Shown here: in pieces, positions 16,385 through 23,477 of the stretch | How positions within the stretch are numbered: the stretch's first letter is position 1 | How the letters are laid out: each line of letters opens with the position of its first letter | Assembly (NCBI GenBank): GCA_015075175.1 | Contig: JABTUV010000001.1 | Coordinates: 682,001-746,000 of the forward strand | Direction of reading: 5' to 3' | DNA: 64,000 nucleotides | DNA from: a bacterium | GTDB lineage: Bacteria; Hinthialibacterota; Hinthialibacteria; H5-UNCL2 | Translations under genes and position numbers: made by a program | Notes under the pieces: model-generated | Seen by the model: only the letters and a program-made list of their open reading frames with translations | Told to the model about the DNA's origin: nothing | Databases searched by the model: none

Positions 16385-17104
16385 TCATCTTATCGGAAGC
16401 CCATGGTGGAGCAGCGCCCGCTCGACGGCCTCCGACCAGCCGCGATTGGCGGCGGGGTTGGCCGGGCTGGGGTGGGGGATGCGCAGGACTGACAGACTGT
16501 CCGACGGTGATGCCAGCGCCCGCGCGCATCCCGCGGCGTAACCTCCAACTCCAATGATATGAGTGGGTTGTAGCGCCTTGACGGCCTCCGCCAGGTAGGC
16601 ATCGCAGAGCTGGGAGAGGAGCGCGTGCTCGCGCGCGGGGAGCTTGTCCGGCGTCAGGTTGCGTCCGCTCTCCTCCAGAAAAAGCAGGGGGCAATAATTG
16701 AGGACGAAGTAATGCCGGAAAAACCGCTCGGGTGTCTTGAAACGGTCCCTGGCCCAACCCCAGAGCCGCCGGCCGGAGACCTCGCTGCGCGGGCAGGCGA
16801 AACCTCGGACCGGGCGCTTGGGATGCTCGGGGGAGGGGCGTCCAACGGGGGCCTCTATGCCCAACCAGTCGCGCACGAGCGAGACTTCGCCGAAGGGCAC
16901 GCCGGTCTGAGCCATGCCGAAGGGTCCCGGGTTCATGCCCAGGAACACCGCCCTGCCGGTAGCGCGACCATACTTCTCGATGTAGCGGCAATAGGGTTCC
17001 CAGGCGTACTCGAGCGGATTGTAGACGAAAGCGACGGGAGGAGAGAAGGAGAGGGCGGCGAGGCGGGAACGCAGGCGGTCGGCGGCGGACAGGAGCGCGA
17101 TCAC
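16385..17104 (-). CDS. SMUG1-type uracil-DNA glycosylase
   Basis: This enzyme removes uracil from DNA. Motif 1 FLGMNPGPFGMAQTGVPFGE includes the catalytic-site Asn. EHPKRPV and RSEVSGRRLW are SMUG1 hallmarks. NYCPLLFLEE with GRNLTPDKL and motif 2 HPSPANPAAN complete the fold. The open frame extends upstream into a palindromic repeat whose translation is repetitive (RLSF units). I therefore chose the GTG at 17104, giving 239 residues, close to the family length. SMUG1 is uncommon in bacteria and scattered among planctomycetes and proteobacteria. Confidence 0.9.
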   Translation of the reverse strand: MIALLSAADRLRSRLAALSFSPPVAFVYNPLEYAWEPYCRYIEKYGRATGRAVFLGMNPGPFGMAQTGVPFGEVSLVRDWLGIEAPVGRPSPEHPKRPVRGFACPRSEVSGRRLWGWARDRFKTPERFFRHYFVLNYCPLLFLEESGRNLTPDKLPAREHALLSQLCDAYLAEAVKALQPTHIIGVGGYAAGCARALASPSDSLSVLRIPHPSPANPAANRGWSEAVERALLHHGLPIR

Positions 17105-17138
17105 TGCAGATTCCCTTTCCCCTTCCAGCCGGCCATCG

Positions 17139-17343
17139 CTGTCATTTCGACCGCAGGGGGAAACCTCTCCCACCACCACAACTGTCATTTCGACCGCAGG
17201 GAGAAATCTCTCCCACCACCGCCGCGGGTTGAGTGCGAAACAGAAGATTTCTCCCTGCGGTCGAAATGACAGTCGAAATGACAGTCGAAATGACAGTCGA
17301 AATGACAGTCGAAATGACAGTCGAAACGAGGGCTCGGTCTCGC
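17139..17343. repeat. Dispersed TGTCATTTCGACCG repeat, locus 2, with 12-bp tandem array
   Basis: Two copies of CTGTCATTTCGACCGCAGGG are followed by the core (CCACCACCGCC, GTTGAGTGCGAAACAG). An inverted arm AGATTTCTCCCTGCGG comes next. The end of the arm is then expanded into about six head-to-tail copies of the 12-mer TCGAAATGACAG (about 17257-17325). The arms form a near-perfect long palindrome. The locus sits just upstream of the SMUG1 start. Confidence 0.88.
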
Positions 17344-17419
17344 CGGTCGTCGCAATGACAGCGGCGGGGGGAGCCTGGCAGAATCCGATCCCCAACCGCG
17401 GAGTCGCCTGGAACCGGCC

Positions 17420-17821
17420 TTACCGTTTCTTCTTCGACTCCACCATCACACACACGCCGGAGAGCGCAGCGATGCCCTTCTCCTCGCACAGTTTGAGCAG
17501 CTTCTCCGATTCCGCGCCGGGCTGGAACCAGATGCGCTTGATTCCCAACCCCGCCGCCTCCTCGACCACCCTCTCACCCTCATGCGGCGGCACGATCATG
17601 CTGACGACATCGGGGACCTTGGGAAGCTTGGTCAGCGACGGATAGCACTTGTCGCCCAGGATGCTGTCGGTCTTGGGATTGACGGGGAAGACCTCGTAAC
17701 CGCCGTTCTTGAGGGCGCGAAAGACCTTGAAGCCGTACTTGTCGGCGTCGCGCGAGGCGCCGACCACGGCGAAGACCTTCTGGGCCAGGAATTCGTCTAC
17801 TTGATTCTGTTCCGCACACAT
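17420..17821 (-). CDS. CoA-binding domain protein (YccU-like)
   Basis: The 133-residue protein is a single Rossmann-type CoA-binding domain. Residues 14-32 read QKVFAVVGASRDADKYGFK, the dinucleotide-like glycine motif. VFPVNPKTDSILGDKCYPSL and IKRIWFQPGAESEKLLKLC follow as in the YccU/YneT group. The biological role of these stand-alone proteins is not established. The length is normal. The ATG at 17821 is the only good start. It is likely monocistronic, bordered by repeats on both sides. Confidence 0.9.
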   Translation of the reverse strand: MCAEQNQVDEFLAQKVFAVVGASRDADKYGFKVFRALKNGGYEVFPVNPKTDSILGDKCYPSLTKLPKVPDVVSMIVPPHEGERVVEEAAGLGIKRIWFQPGAESEKLLKLCEEKGIAALSGVCVMVESKKKR

Positions 17822-17847
17822 GAGTCGTCATCCTTTCACGCAGGGTT

Positions 17848-18160
17848 GATCTCGCGCAGAGCCGCGGTGAACGCAGCAATTCATATCGTCTTGGCTCGCG
17901 CAGAGCCGCGGTGAACGCAGAGAATATGGAGAGAGCACCGCCATACAGAGGGGATGGAGAGGGCAAAGAAAGGGAACATCGACCGGAAAGACGTCGTGTC
18001 AGCCCTCGAGCCCTCACCCCAATCCCTGAATTCTTTTCTTAATTCTTCTCTGTGATCTCCGCGCCCTCTGCGCGAGCTTTTTCTTCTCCTCCGCGCGCTC
18101 TGCGCCTCTGCGCGAGCTCTTTCTTCTCCTCCGCGCCCTCTGCGCCTCTGCGCGAGCTAG
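17848..18160. repeat. Intergenic repeats of the CTCGCGCAGAG/CTCTGCGCGAG type
   Basis: A 26-bp direct repeat starting CTCGCGCAGAGCCGCGG occurs at 17851-17876 and 17895-17920. From about 18058 to 18160 there are three tandem units of roughly 40 bp built on CTCTGCGCGAGCT and TTCTTCTCCTCCGCG. They lie in the opposite orientation, so the two blocks could pair. No gene is evident in this 330-base gap. Confidence 0.75.
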
Positions 18161-18603
18161 ATCCTCCCGCTCTCCAGCGCCTTCCCCAGGATTCTCCCCC
18201 GCACCCGGCGGAACTCGGCGCGCATCTCCGCGTCTCCCGACTCCCGCATGATGCGCTCCGCTTCGCGCAGATGGTAGCCGATCATAATGTCGTAACGCTT
18301 CTTTTCAAAATAAACCTCCGCGAGGCGCAAGTGCGCGCGGAAATTGTGCTCATCGCCCTTCAGCACGCGCCGATAGCCGGCCTCGGCTTCGGACCAGTTC
18401 CCGGCGTCAAAGGCGCGGTCGGCGCGGGCCAGGCGTTCCTCGATGCCGGCGCCGCAGCCAAGGAGTACGAGGGCGGCGGCGAGGGCGAGCCAAGAGCGAC
18501 GCGGGCGCTTGCGCTCTCCGGCAACGTGGCGGCGGCCCGGCGCCCTTCGACACGCGGCCCGAAGGTACGGACTGCCTCTTCTGGAAATTCCCAACGGGCC
18601 GCT
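18157..18603 (-). CDS. Putative lipoprotein with TPR-like region
   Basis: The clear part is a lipoprotein signal (RRSWLALAAALVLLGCGAG; lipobox LLGC). About 80 residues with TPR character follow (LARADRAFDAGNWSEAEAGY, then LRLAEVYFEKKRYD). The protein is small and would be tethered to a membrane. No ATG or GTG lies close before the signal peptide. A TTG at 18603 gives 148 residues but passes through a palindromic dispersed repeat (18542-18618). The repeat may have displaced the original start, or the start is unannotated. The function is unknown. Confidence 0.55.
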   Translation of the reverse strand, partial: SGPLGISRRGSPYLRAACRRAPGRRHVAGERKRPRRSWLALAAALVLLGCGAGIEERLARADRAFDAGNWSEAEAGYRRVLKGDEHNFRAHLRLAEVYFEKKRYDIMIGYHLREAERIMRESGDAEMRAEFRRVRGRILGKALESGRI

Positions 18604-18618
18604 GCTCAGGGACTCGGA
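18542..18618. repeat. GAGCAGCGGCCCG palindromic repeat, copy A (in reading frame)
   Basis: On the minus strand it reads CCGAGTCCCTGAGCAGCGGC through CCTTCGGGCCGCGTGTCGAA, with ~35 bases between the arms. It matches copies at 32.9, 42.2 and 60.7 kb. It translates as ESLSSGPLGI..., in the same frame as the copy inside the 32.9 kb secreted protein (ESSSSGPTSC...). Confidence 0.75.
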
Positions 18619-18643
18619 TTTCCTTTCCTTGCCATTGTCCAGG

Positions 18644-19936
18644 TTAGAGCACGCGGCGGACGGCGCGGCCCAGGCGGGCGACGCCTTCCACCATCGCGTC
18701 CGGTGCAGGCAGTCCGAAGGACAAGCGCATACTGGAGCGCGCCGGCGGCCCGGCGTCACGGTCAGGTGCAAAACAGAAGCGTCCCGGCACGTACAGCACC
18801 TTTTCCTCCAGCGCGGCGGCGAACAGCGGCCCCTCAGGGCCGGTGTCGATGGCTCCCGGCAGCTGCGCCCACACGTACAACCCTCCCGCCGGATCGACGG
18901 TCACTACCCCTTCGGGAAACTCTTCGTGGATGGCCTGGCGAAACAGGTCGCGCTTGCGCCGATACATCTCGCGCAGCTCGGCGGCGTGCCGGTCGACAGC
19001 GCCGCTGCGCAAGAGTTCCTCCGCCAACTGCATGGTGAAATTGGAGGTCCCGAAGTCCGCGTTGCCCTTGAGTCGTCGCACCGGCGCCACGAGAGCGTCG
19101 GGCAACAGCCCGAATCCCAGCTTGAAACCGGGAGAAAACGCCTTCGAGAACGTCTGGGTGTAAATCACAAACTCGTTGCCGGTATCGCGCGTCTTGATTG
19201 ACGGCAGGTCCGGCCCATCGTAGCGAAGCGGGCGATAGGCGGCGTCCTCCAAGAGGTAGACGGTCTCGCCGGACTCATCGAGCTCCTCCAAGATGGAGTA
19301 GAGTTCTTCCCGCCGCTCCCCTGAGAGGTTCACGCCCATCGGATTGGTAAAGTAGGACATGCAGTAGACGAGTTTGAGGCGGGACAGGTCGCCGCTGCGG
19401 CGGAGTGTTTGCAAGGCGGCCCGCAGCGAGTCGGGAACCAGGCCCTGCGCGTCGCAGTCCACGCTGACCGCGCGCGCTCCCAGGCTCTCGATGATCCCCA
19501 GGTAGACGAAGTAAGTCGGCGCCTCGACGATCACGATGTCTCCCGGGTCCAGCAGCGCCTCGGAGACCAGTTTCAGCAATTGCTGGCTGCCGTTGGTGAT
19601 GATGACGTGCTCTTCACTGAAGTTGTGGGTTGCGGGAGTGATGCCGTCTTCGCGTTCGAGCCGGCGCATCCAGTCGCGGCGGAGGCCAAGGTCGCCCATG
19701 GTCGAACTATATTGCAGAGCGGCCTTGCCGCGCGCGGGGTCGGACAGGACGACCTGGGCGGCGGAGAGCACTTCGGCGGCGGGCAGGGACTCCTGGTCCA
19801 CGAAGCCGGCCGCCAGCGAAACGACGCCGGGGATGGTCAGCGCCTGAGCCATGAGCGTGCCGATGGGCGGCTCGCTGGTGCGCGATGCGCGGGTGGATAA
19901 TTTGGCCGGGCGGCCGGCGGCGACCTTCACGGGCAT
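18644..19936 (-). CDS. PLP-dependent aminotransferase (class I, LysN/2-aminoadipate type)
   Basis: The 430-residue fold-type I aminotransferase resembles 2-aminoadipate and multiple-substrate transaminases. Landmarks are SLAAGFVDQESLP (N-terminal arm), LQYSSTMGDLGLRRDW and the glycine-rich ITNGSQQLLKLV. Also present are YFTNPMGVNLSGERRE and the PLP lysine region TQTFSKAFSPGFKLGFG. RLSFG holds the carboxylate-binding Arg near the C-terminus. The substrate cannot be inferred; no biosynthetic neighbours are present. The ATG at 19936 fits the family length. The lipoprotein gene begins about 40 bases past its stop. Confidence 0.9.
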   Translation of the reverse strand: MPVKVAAGRPAKLSTRASRTSEPPIGTLMAQALTIPGVVSLAAGFVDQESLPAAEVLSAAQVVLSDPARGKAALQYSSTMGDLGLRRDWMRRLEREDGITPATHNFSEEHVIITNGSQQLLKLVSEALLDPGDIVIVEAPTYFVYLGIIESLGARAVSVDCDAQGLVPDSLRAALQTLRRSGDLSRLKLVYCMSYFTNPMGVNLSGERREELYSILEELDESGETVYLLEDAAYRPLRYDGPDLPSIKTRDTGNEFVIYTQTFSKAFSPGFKLGFGLLPDALVAPVRRLKGNADFGTSNFTMQLAEELLRSGAVDRHAAELREMYRRKRDLFRQAIHEEFPEGVVTVDPAGGLYVWAQLPGAIDTGPEGPLFAAALEEKVLYVPGRFCFAPDRDAGPPARSSMRLSFGLPAPDAMVEGVARLGRAVRRVL

Positions 19937-19989
19937 CTCTCCCTGCGGAAGTAACTTAAGGCGTCCAAGTTACTTGGGACAGGCGGCCG

Positions 19990-20136
19990 CTGTCAAGGCG
20001 ACTTCCACCTCCCTCTTTAACAAGGGGGTTCGCAGTCTTTCTCTCCCCGCTTGACAAGGGCGGCTAGGGGGGATGGGGTCGTAGTTGCGCAGCGTGCTGT
20101 GCGCGGCCGCAAGCCGGCACAGTCCAGACGCCGGGC
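19990..20136. repeat. Dispersed CTTTAACAAGGGGG and TTGCGCAGCGTGCTG repeats
   Basis: The gap holds CCTCCCTCTTTAACAAGGGG and a related CTTGACAAGGGCGGC unit. GTAGTTGCGCAGCGTGCTG follows with GGCCGCAAGCCGGCACAG. The same two units occur together at about 41.09-41.18 kb. No coding function is evident. Confidence 0.7.
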
Positions 20137-20502
20137 TCACACCGGTGAGGGTTCGCCCTTCAAAATGCGTGGCAACAGAGCGCTGCACGCATTCTTGTAG
20201 ATGGCGCCGTCGTTGGACAGCTCGATGTGAAAGAAGCCGGCGCGTTCCGGGCGCGGTTCGGTCTGGCCCGGCGCCAACTTGCTGGGTCCGGCGGTGACGC
20301 GCGCTACCAATCGATTGTGCACGCTGTAGATGCAGGTGGGATTGACCGGGCTGTCTTCCGTGCCCGGAATGGGTCGAATCTTGCCGAAGAAATACTTGGC
20401 GAACAGGTTCATGGCCTCCGCCGTGCTCATGTCCTGGTCGCCCAAATCGATATCCCAAACGTGGGGTAAAGCCTGGCTCCATTCCGCGTCCGTCATCATG
20501 CA
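20137..20502 (-). CDS. Hypothetical protein, 121 residues
   Basis: I do not recognise this family. The protein is soluble and mixed alpha/beta in appearance. Motifs include WDIDLGDQDMSTAEAMNLFA, NPTCIYSVHNRLVARV and RAGFFHIELSNDGAIYKN. The start at the tandem ATG (20502 or 20499) is supported by GGGAGG seven bases upstream. The longer upstream frame passes through a dispersed repeat and is rejected. It is a monocistronic minus-strand gene between repeat-bearing gaps. No signal peptide or membrane helix is present. Confidence 0.65.
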   Translation of the reverse strand, partial: CMMTDAEWSQALPHVWDIDLGDQDMSTAEAMNLFAKYFFGKIRPIPGTEDSPVNPTCIYSVHNRLVARVTAGPSKLAPGQTEPRPERAGFFHIELSNDGAIYKNACSALLPRILKGEPSPV

Positions 20503-20588
20503 ACCTCCCGGATAGTCTTCACTTGCTCGTTCTACCCCGCGACTATAGGGAGGGAAGGCGGGCAAATCAAGCTCTTGCGCCGGGCCGG

Positions 20589-20702
20589 GCCTGTCATTTC
20601 GACCGCAGGGAGAAATCCTGTCCCTCTGCTCCCGTTCTTGCGAAGGTTCGGGCATATTTCTCCCTGCGGTCGAAATGACAGGGGTGCGGTCGAAATGACA
20701 GG
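20589..20702. repeat. Dispersed TGTCATTTCGACCG repeat, locus 3
   Basis: CTGTCATTTCGACCGCAGGG and the inverted arm TTTCTCCCTGCGGTCGAAAT lie about 45 bases apart. A second short copy GGGGTGCGGTCGAAATGACA follows. The arms form a stable palindrome between the UroD-like and hypothetical genes. Confidence 0.85.
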
Positions 20703-20749
20703 ACGCTTCGCGACAGTCGGCGCTGGAAGTTCGAGTTGGAGTCCGGCTG

Positions 20750-21925
20750 TCAATAAGCGCCCCAGGTTTCCGCCAGGGGCACAAGGCGTTCAATGTTGTG
20801 AGGCGGCGTATGCGGGGCGATCGAGCAAGCGCTGGAGAGGATGTAACCACCACCGGGGGCGGCTACCGAGAGCCGCCACCGCACGTCGCTGTCGACCGCC
20901 TCGGCCTTGCCGCGCAGCAGGGTGTTGACGGGGTCGATGTTGCCCTTGATAAAGGCCCTGCCCGCCAGGGCACGCTTGGCCTCGACCAGATCGACGCTAC
21001 CCAGCGGCGGCGGATCCAGCGTGTCGATGCCGTTGGTCCCCGTGGCTAGGAGCAGGTCGAGCCGGTCGCCGATGGCGCCGCAGGTGTGCGTATAGACGGG
21101 AAGATCGAAGCCTTGTTTGAACCGCGCAATCAGTTGCGACTCGTAGGGCAGAACGAATTCCTCATAATGGCGGCGAGAGATGAGTCCGGCGCCGGCGAAG
21201 GCGGAGGAGATGAGCAACGCATCCGCTCCCGCTGCAGCGTATCGGCAGGCCAGGTCCAACGCGCCCTCCGTCAGCCGCGCCAGGCACGCCCGTGCCTTGG
21301 CGCCGTCATCCAGGATGGCCAACAGCGCGTTTTCGTAATTGAGCAGCTCCATGAACTGCGACCAGGGCGAAAACACTTCCACGTGAACCGAAACTTCGTC
21401 GCCCACTTGCTCCTTCACCATGCGCAACGTATCCAGGTGGAAGGTGGGGAAGAAGTCGTCAAACGGGCGAGGTTCCTTCTCGTGACCCCAGCTGTAGGGA
21501 TAGGTGATTTCCGTCGTGTCCCACGGCTCGACGTAGTAGAGCGTATCGGGATCGACAGTCTGGAAGGGAGGGAAGAAGCGCGAGCCGTCGGGTTGGTAGT
21601 AATGCGGGTTGTCGTCGCAGGGGACGATGGTGGTGCAACCGTTCTTCCAGTGCACCCGTGTTTCGCCGCCGTTCTTGTGGATGGAGGCGACGTCGCGCTG
21701 CCAATCGGGATCGCGGCCGGGGAGATTGATGAGCAGGCCATCGAAGTGGTAGCGGCGCATCATCCGGACGAGCGCCTCGGCGAATCCCTGGGAGGTGAAC
21801 CAGATGTCCAGGGGTTCGACGCCGGAGTAAAGGAAATAGTGGCCGATAGCCAATTGGCACATGACGGGCACGCGGTCCGGGACGGTGAGGCGCATGGCGG
21901 CGGCCATGCGCTGGCGGGCATTCAT
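20750..21925 (-). CDS. Uroporphyrinogen decarboxylase-family (MtaA/CmuA-like) protein
   Basis: The 391-residue protein is a URO-D superfamily TIM barrel. The region YTHTCGAIGDRLDLLL carries the HxC of a zinc site, and ILSSACSIAPHTPP supplies the third Cys. This is the pattern of corrinoid-dependent methyltransferases such as MtaA/MtbA instead of heme-pathway HemE. GIDTLDPPPLGSVDL and FIKGNIDPVNTLL are typical of this uncharacterised subgroup. No corrinoid protein or partner methyltransferase is adjacent, so the substrate is unknown. The ATG at 21925 was chosen by homology start (NARQRMAAAMRLTVPDRVPV). Confidence 0.88.
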   Translation of the reverse strand: MNARQRMAAAMRLTVPDRVPVMCQLAIGHYFLYSGVEPLDIWFTSQGFAEALVRMMRRYHFDGLLINLPGRDPDWQRDVASIHKNGGETRVHWKNGCTTIVPCDDNPHYYQPDGSRFFPPFQTVDPDTLYYVEPWDTTEITYPYSWGHEKEPRPFDDFFPTFHLDTLRMVKEQVGDEVSVHVEVFSPWSQFMELLNYENALLAILDDGAKARACLARLTEGALDLACRYAAAGADALLISSAFAGAGLISRRHYEEFVLPYESQLIARFKQGFDLPVYTHTCGAIGDRLDLLLATGTNGIDTLDPPPLGSVDLVEAKRALAGRAFIKGNIDPVNTLLRGKAEAVDSDVRWRLSVAAPGGGYILSSACSIAPHTPPHNIERLVPLAETWGAY

Positions 21926-22185
21926 GCATGGTTCCTTTCGGTTGGCGCGACTCCGGCGACCTGGGTGAATTGTTAGCACGGATTCGGAGTCACTTCAATA
22001 GTTATTTTCATCAAAGAAGCCACCGGGCAAGTGGGGTGGCGTTTTCACGATTCAGGGGGTAGGCGTCCGGTGGGGGGCATTGGTCAGCGTGGTGCGCCGT
22101 ATCAGCGTGAGAGGCTGTGCGACGGTCAGTGGGCTGGAAAATCCGTGCTTGACCGGCTGCGGTGAGCGGAGGAAAGTGAGGATCG

Positions 22186-22269
22186 GGGCGAGTGGTGGAA
22201 CGGTATACACGACGGACTTAAAATCCGTTGCCCGATGAGGGCTTGAGGGTTCAAATCCCTCCCCGCCTA
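22186..22269 (+). tRNA. tRNA-Leu(UAA)
   Basis: This is a class II tRNA. The acceptor GGGCGAG pairs imperfectly with CCCGCCT (one A-C mismatch and a G-T pair). The D arm is GTGGAACGGTATACAC. The anticodon stem-loop CGGACTTAAAATCCG has anticodon TAA. The long variable arm is GCCCGATGAGGGC and the T arm is GAGGGTTCAAATCCCTC. CCA is not encoded. The acceptor mismatch is unusual. Confidence 0.9.
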
Positions 22270-22439
22270 CTGGACTTACGGCCTCACGAACACCGCCGAT
22301 GGTACGGTCCCCCCGAATCCGCGCGGCGGTCGGGGTTGCGCCCGGCCCGTCCCATCGTCTATACTGGAAAAGAACCGCGGAGCCGCGACTCACTCACTCG
22401 GGCAGACCTCGCCGCGCCCGGCCAAGGAGGCTTCAATCC

Positions 22440-23432
22440 ATGAGCTCCAGCCAGAGAACGGAAGTCGGGCGGTACAAATGGATCGACGATTGGATCGTCG
22501 TTCCCGATACCGCCGGAGCTCGCGCGAATGGACGCACCCACGGCGTCGTTGTGTCCGCCGACGGCCGAATCTTGATCTTCCACCAGGCGACGCCCGCCGT
22601 TCTCGTTTACAGCGGCAAAGGGACGCTCCTGGCATCGTGGGGCGACTATCCCGGCGCACACGGCATGGCGCTGGTCGAGGAGGACGGGGTCGAGTACCTG
22701 TGGTTGACGGACCAGGAAAGGTGCACGGTCGTGAAGACGACGCTGAACGGAGAGGTAGTGGCGACGCTGCCGCCACCCCCGCTGGTGCATCCGGCCTACC
22801 GGGAGAAGCGCTACGTCCCCACCTGGGTCGCCGTCAATGAAACGCGCATCGGCGGCAACGGCGACGTGTGGGTCGCCGATGGATATGGCGCGCACGTGGT
22901 ACACGGCTTCGACCGGCATGGAAACCACCTGCACACCTTGGACGGCACGGAAGGTGCGGGACGATACAGGTTTCCGCACGGCGTGTGGTTCGGCCTGCGG
23001 CAGGGCAGCCCGCAGCTCTACGTCGCGGACCGCAGCAACGCGCGCGTGCAAATTTATGATCCGGAGGGTAACTTCGTACGCTGCTTCGGCGAAGGGTTCC
23101 TGACCAATCCGGACATGTTCTCCGCCTGTGGGGACCTCATGCTCGTGCCGGAGCTGCGGGCGCGACTGACGCTCTTGGACGCCGACGACCGTCCGATCGC
23201 GCGAATCGGCGCCAATGACGCGGTCGCGCGCGAGCCGGGCTGGCCCAACGACCGGCGACTCCTGGAGGCCGGCAAGTTCAACAGCCCGCATGCCGCCGCC
23301 GCCGACGCGCACGGCAACATCTACGTGGTCGAGTGGATCACCGGCGGCCGCGTGGTCAAACTGGAAAAGCTCCCGGCCGACCCGGACGACAACGGACCAC
23401 GAAATGCGGCGCGTTTGCACCCGCAATCCTGA
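22440..23432 (+). CDS. NHL-repeat / six-bladed propeller protein
   Basis: The 330-residue protein is built of NHL-type blades. Examples are HGVVVSADGRILIF, GNGDVWVADGYGAHVVHGFD, RFPHGVWFGLRQGSPQLYVAD, NARVQIYDPEGNFVRCFGEG and AADAHGNIYVVEWITGGRVV. It resembles peptidylglycine-alpha-amidating-lyase-like propellers found in planctomycetes and related phyla. Usually these are of unknown substrate. No signal peptide is seen, so it would be cytoplasmic unless exported another way. The start is firm: AAGGAGG sits nine bases before the ATG. It converges with the GH116-like gene on the other strand. Confidence 0.82.
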   Translation: MSSSQRTEVGRYKWIDDWIVVPDTAGARANGRTHGVVVSADGRILIFHQATPAVLVYSGKGTLLASWGDYPGAHGMALVEEDGVEYLWLTDQERCTVVKTTLNGEVVATLPPPPLVHPAYREKRYVPTWVAVNETRIGGNGDVWVADGYGAHVVHGFDRHGNHLHTLDGTEGAGRYRFPHGVWFGLRQGSPQLYVADRSNARVQIYDPEGNFVRCFGEGFLTNPDMFSACGDLMLVPELRARLTLLDADDRPIARIGANDAVAREPGWPNDRRLLEAGKFNSPHAAAADAHGNIYVVEWITGGRVVKLEKLPADPDDNGPRNAARLHPQS

Positions 23433-23477
23433 AAAACCTGAATCCGCGCAGCCGTAGCTTCGATTTGCGACCGCGCC

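Noticed and set aside
14493-16541. 682-codon plus-strand open frame
   Set aside because: Antisense to the histidine kinase, whose H, N, G1, F and G2 boxes are unambiguous.
17105-17395. N-terminal extension of the SMUG1 protein with repeated SFRL units
   Set aside because: It is encoded by the dispersed palindrome and its tandem array; SMUG1 homology begins after the GTG at 17104.
21926-22185. Riboswitch or terminator upstream of the UroD-like gene and tRNA-Leu
   Set aside because: A GCCACC/GGTGGC stem followed by GTTTT occurs near 22020, but no gene on that strand ends there and no riboswitch core is recognisable.
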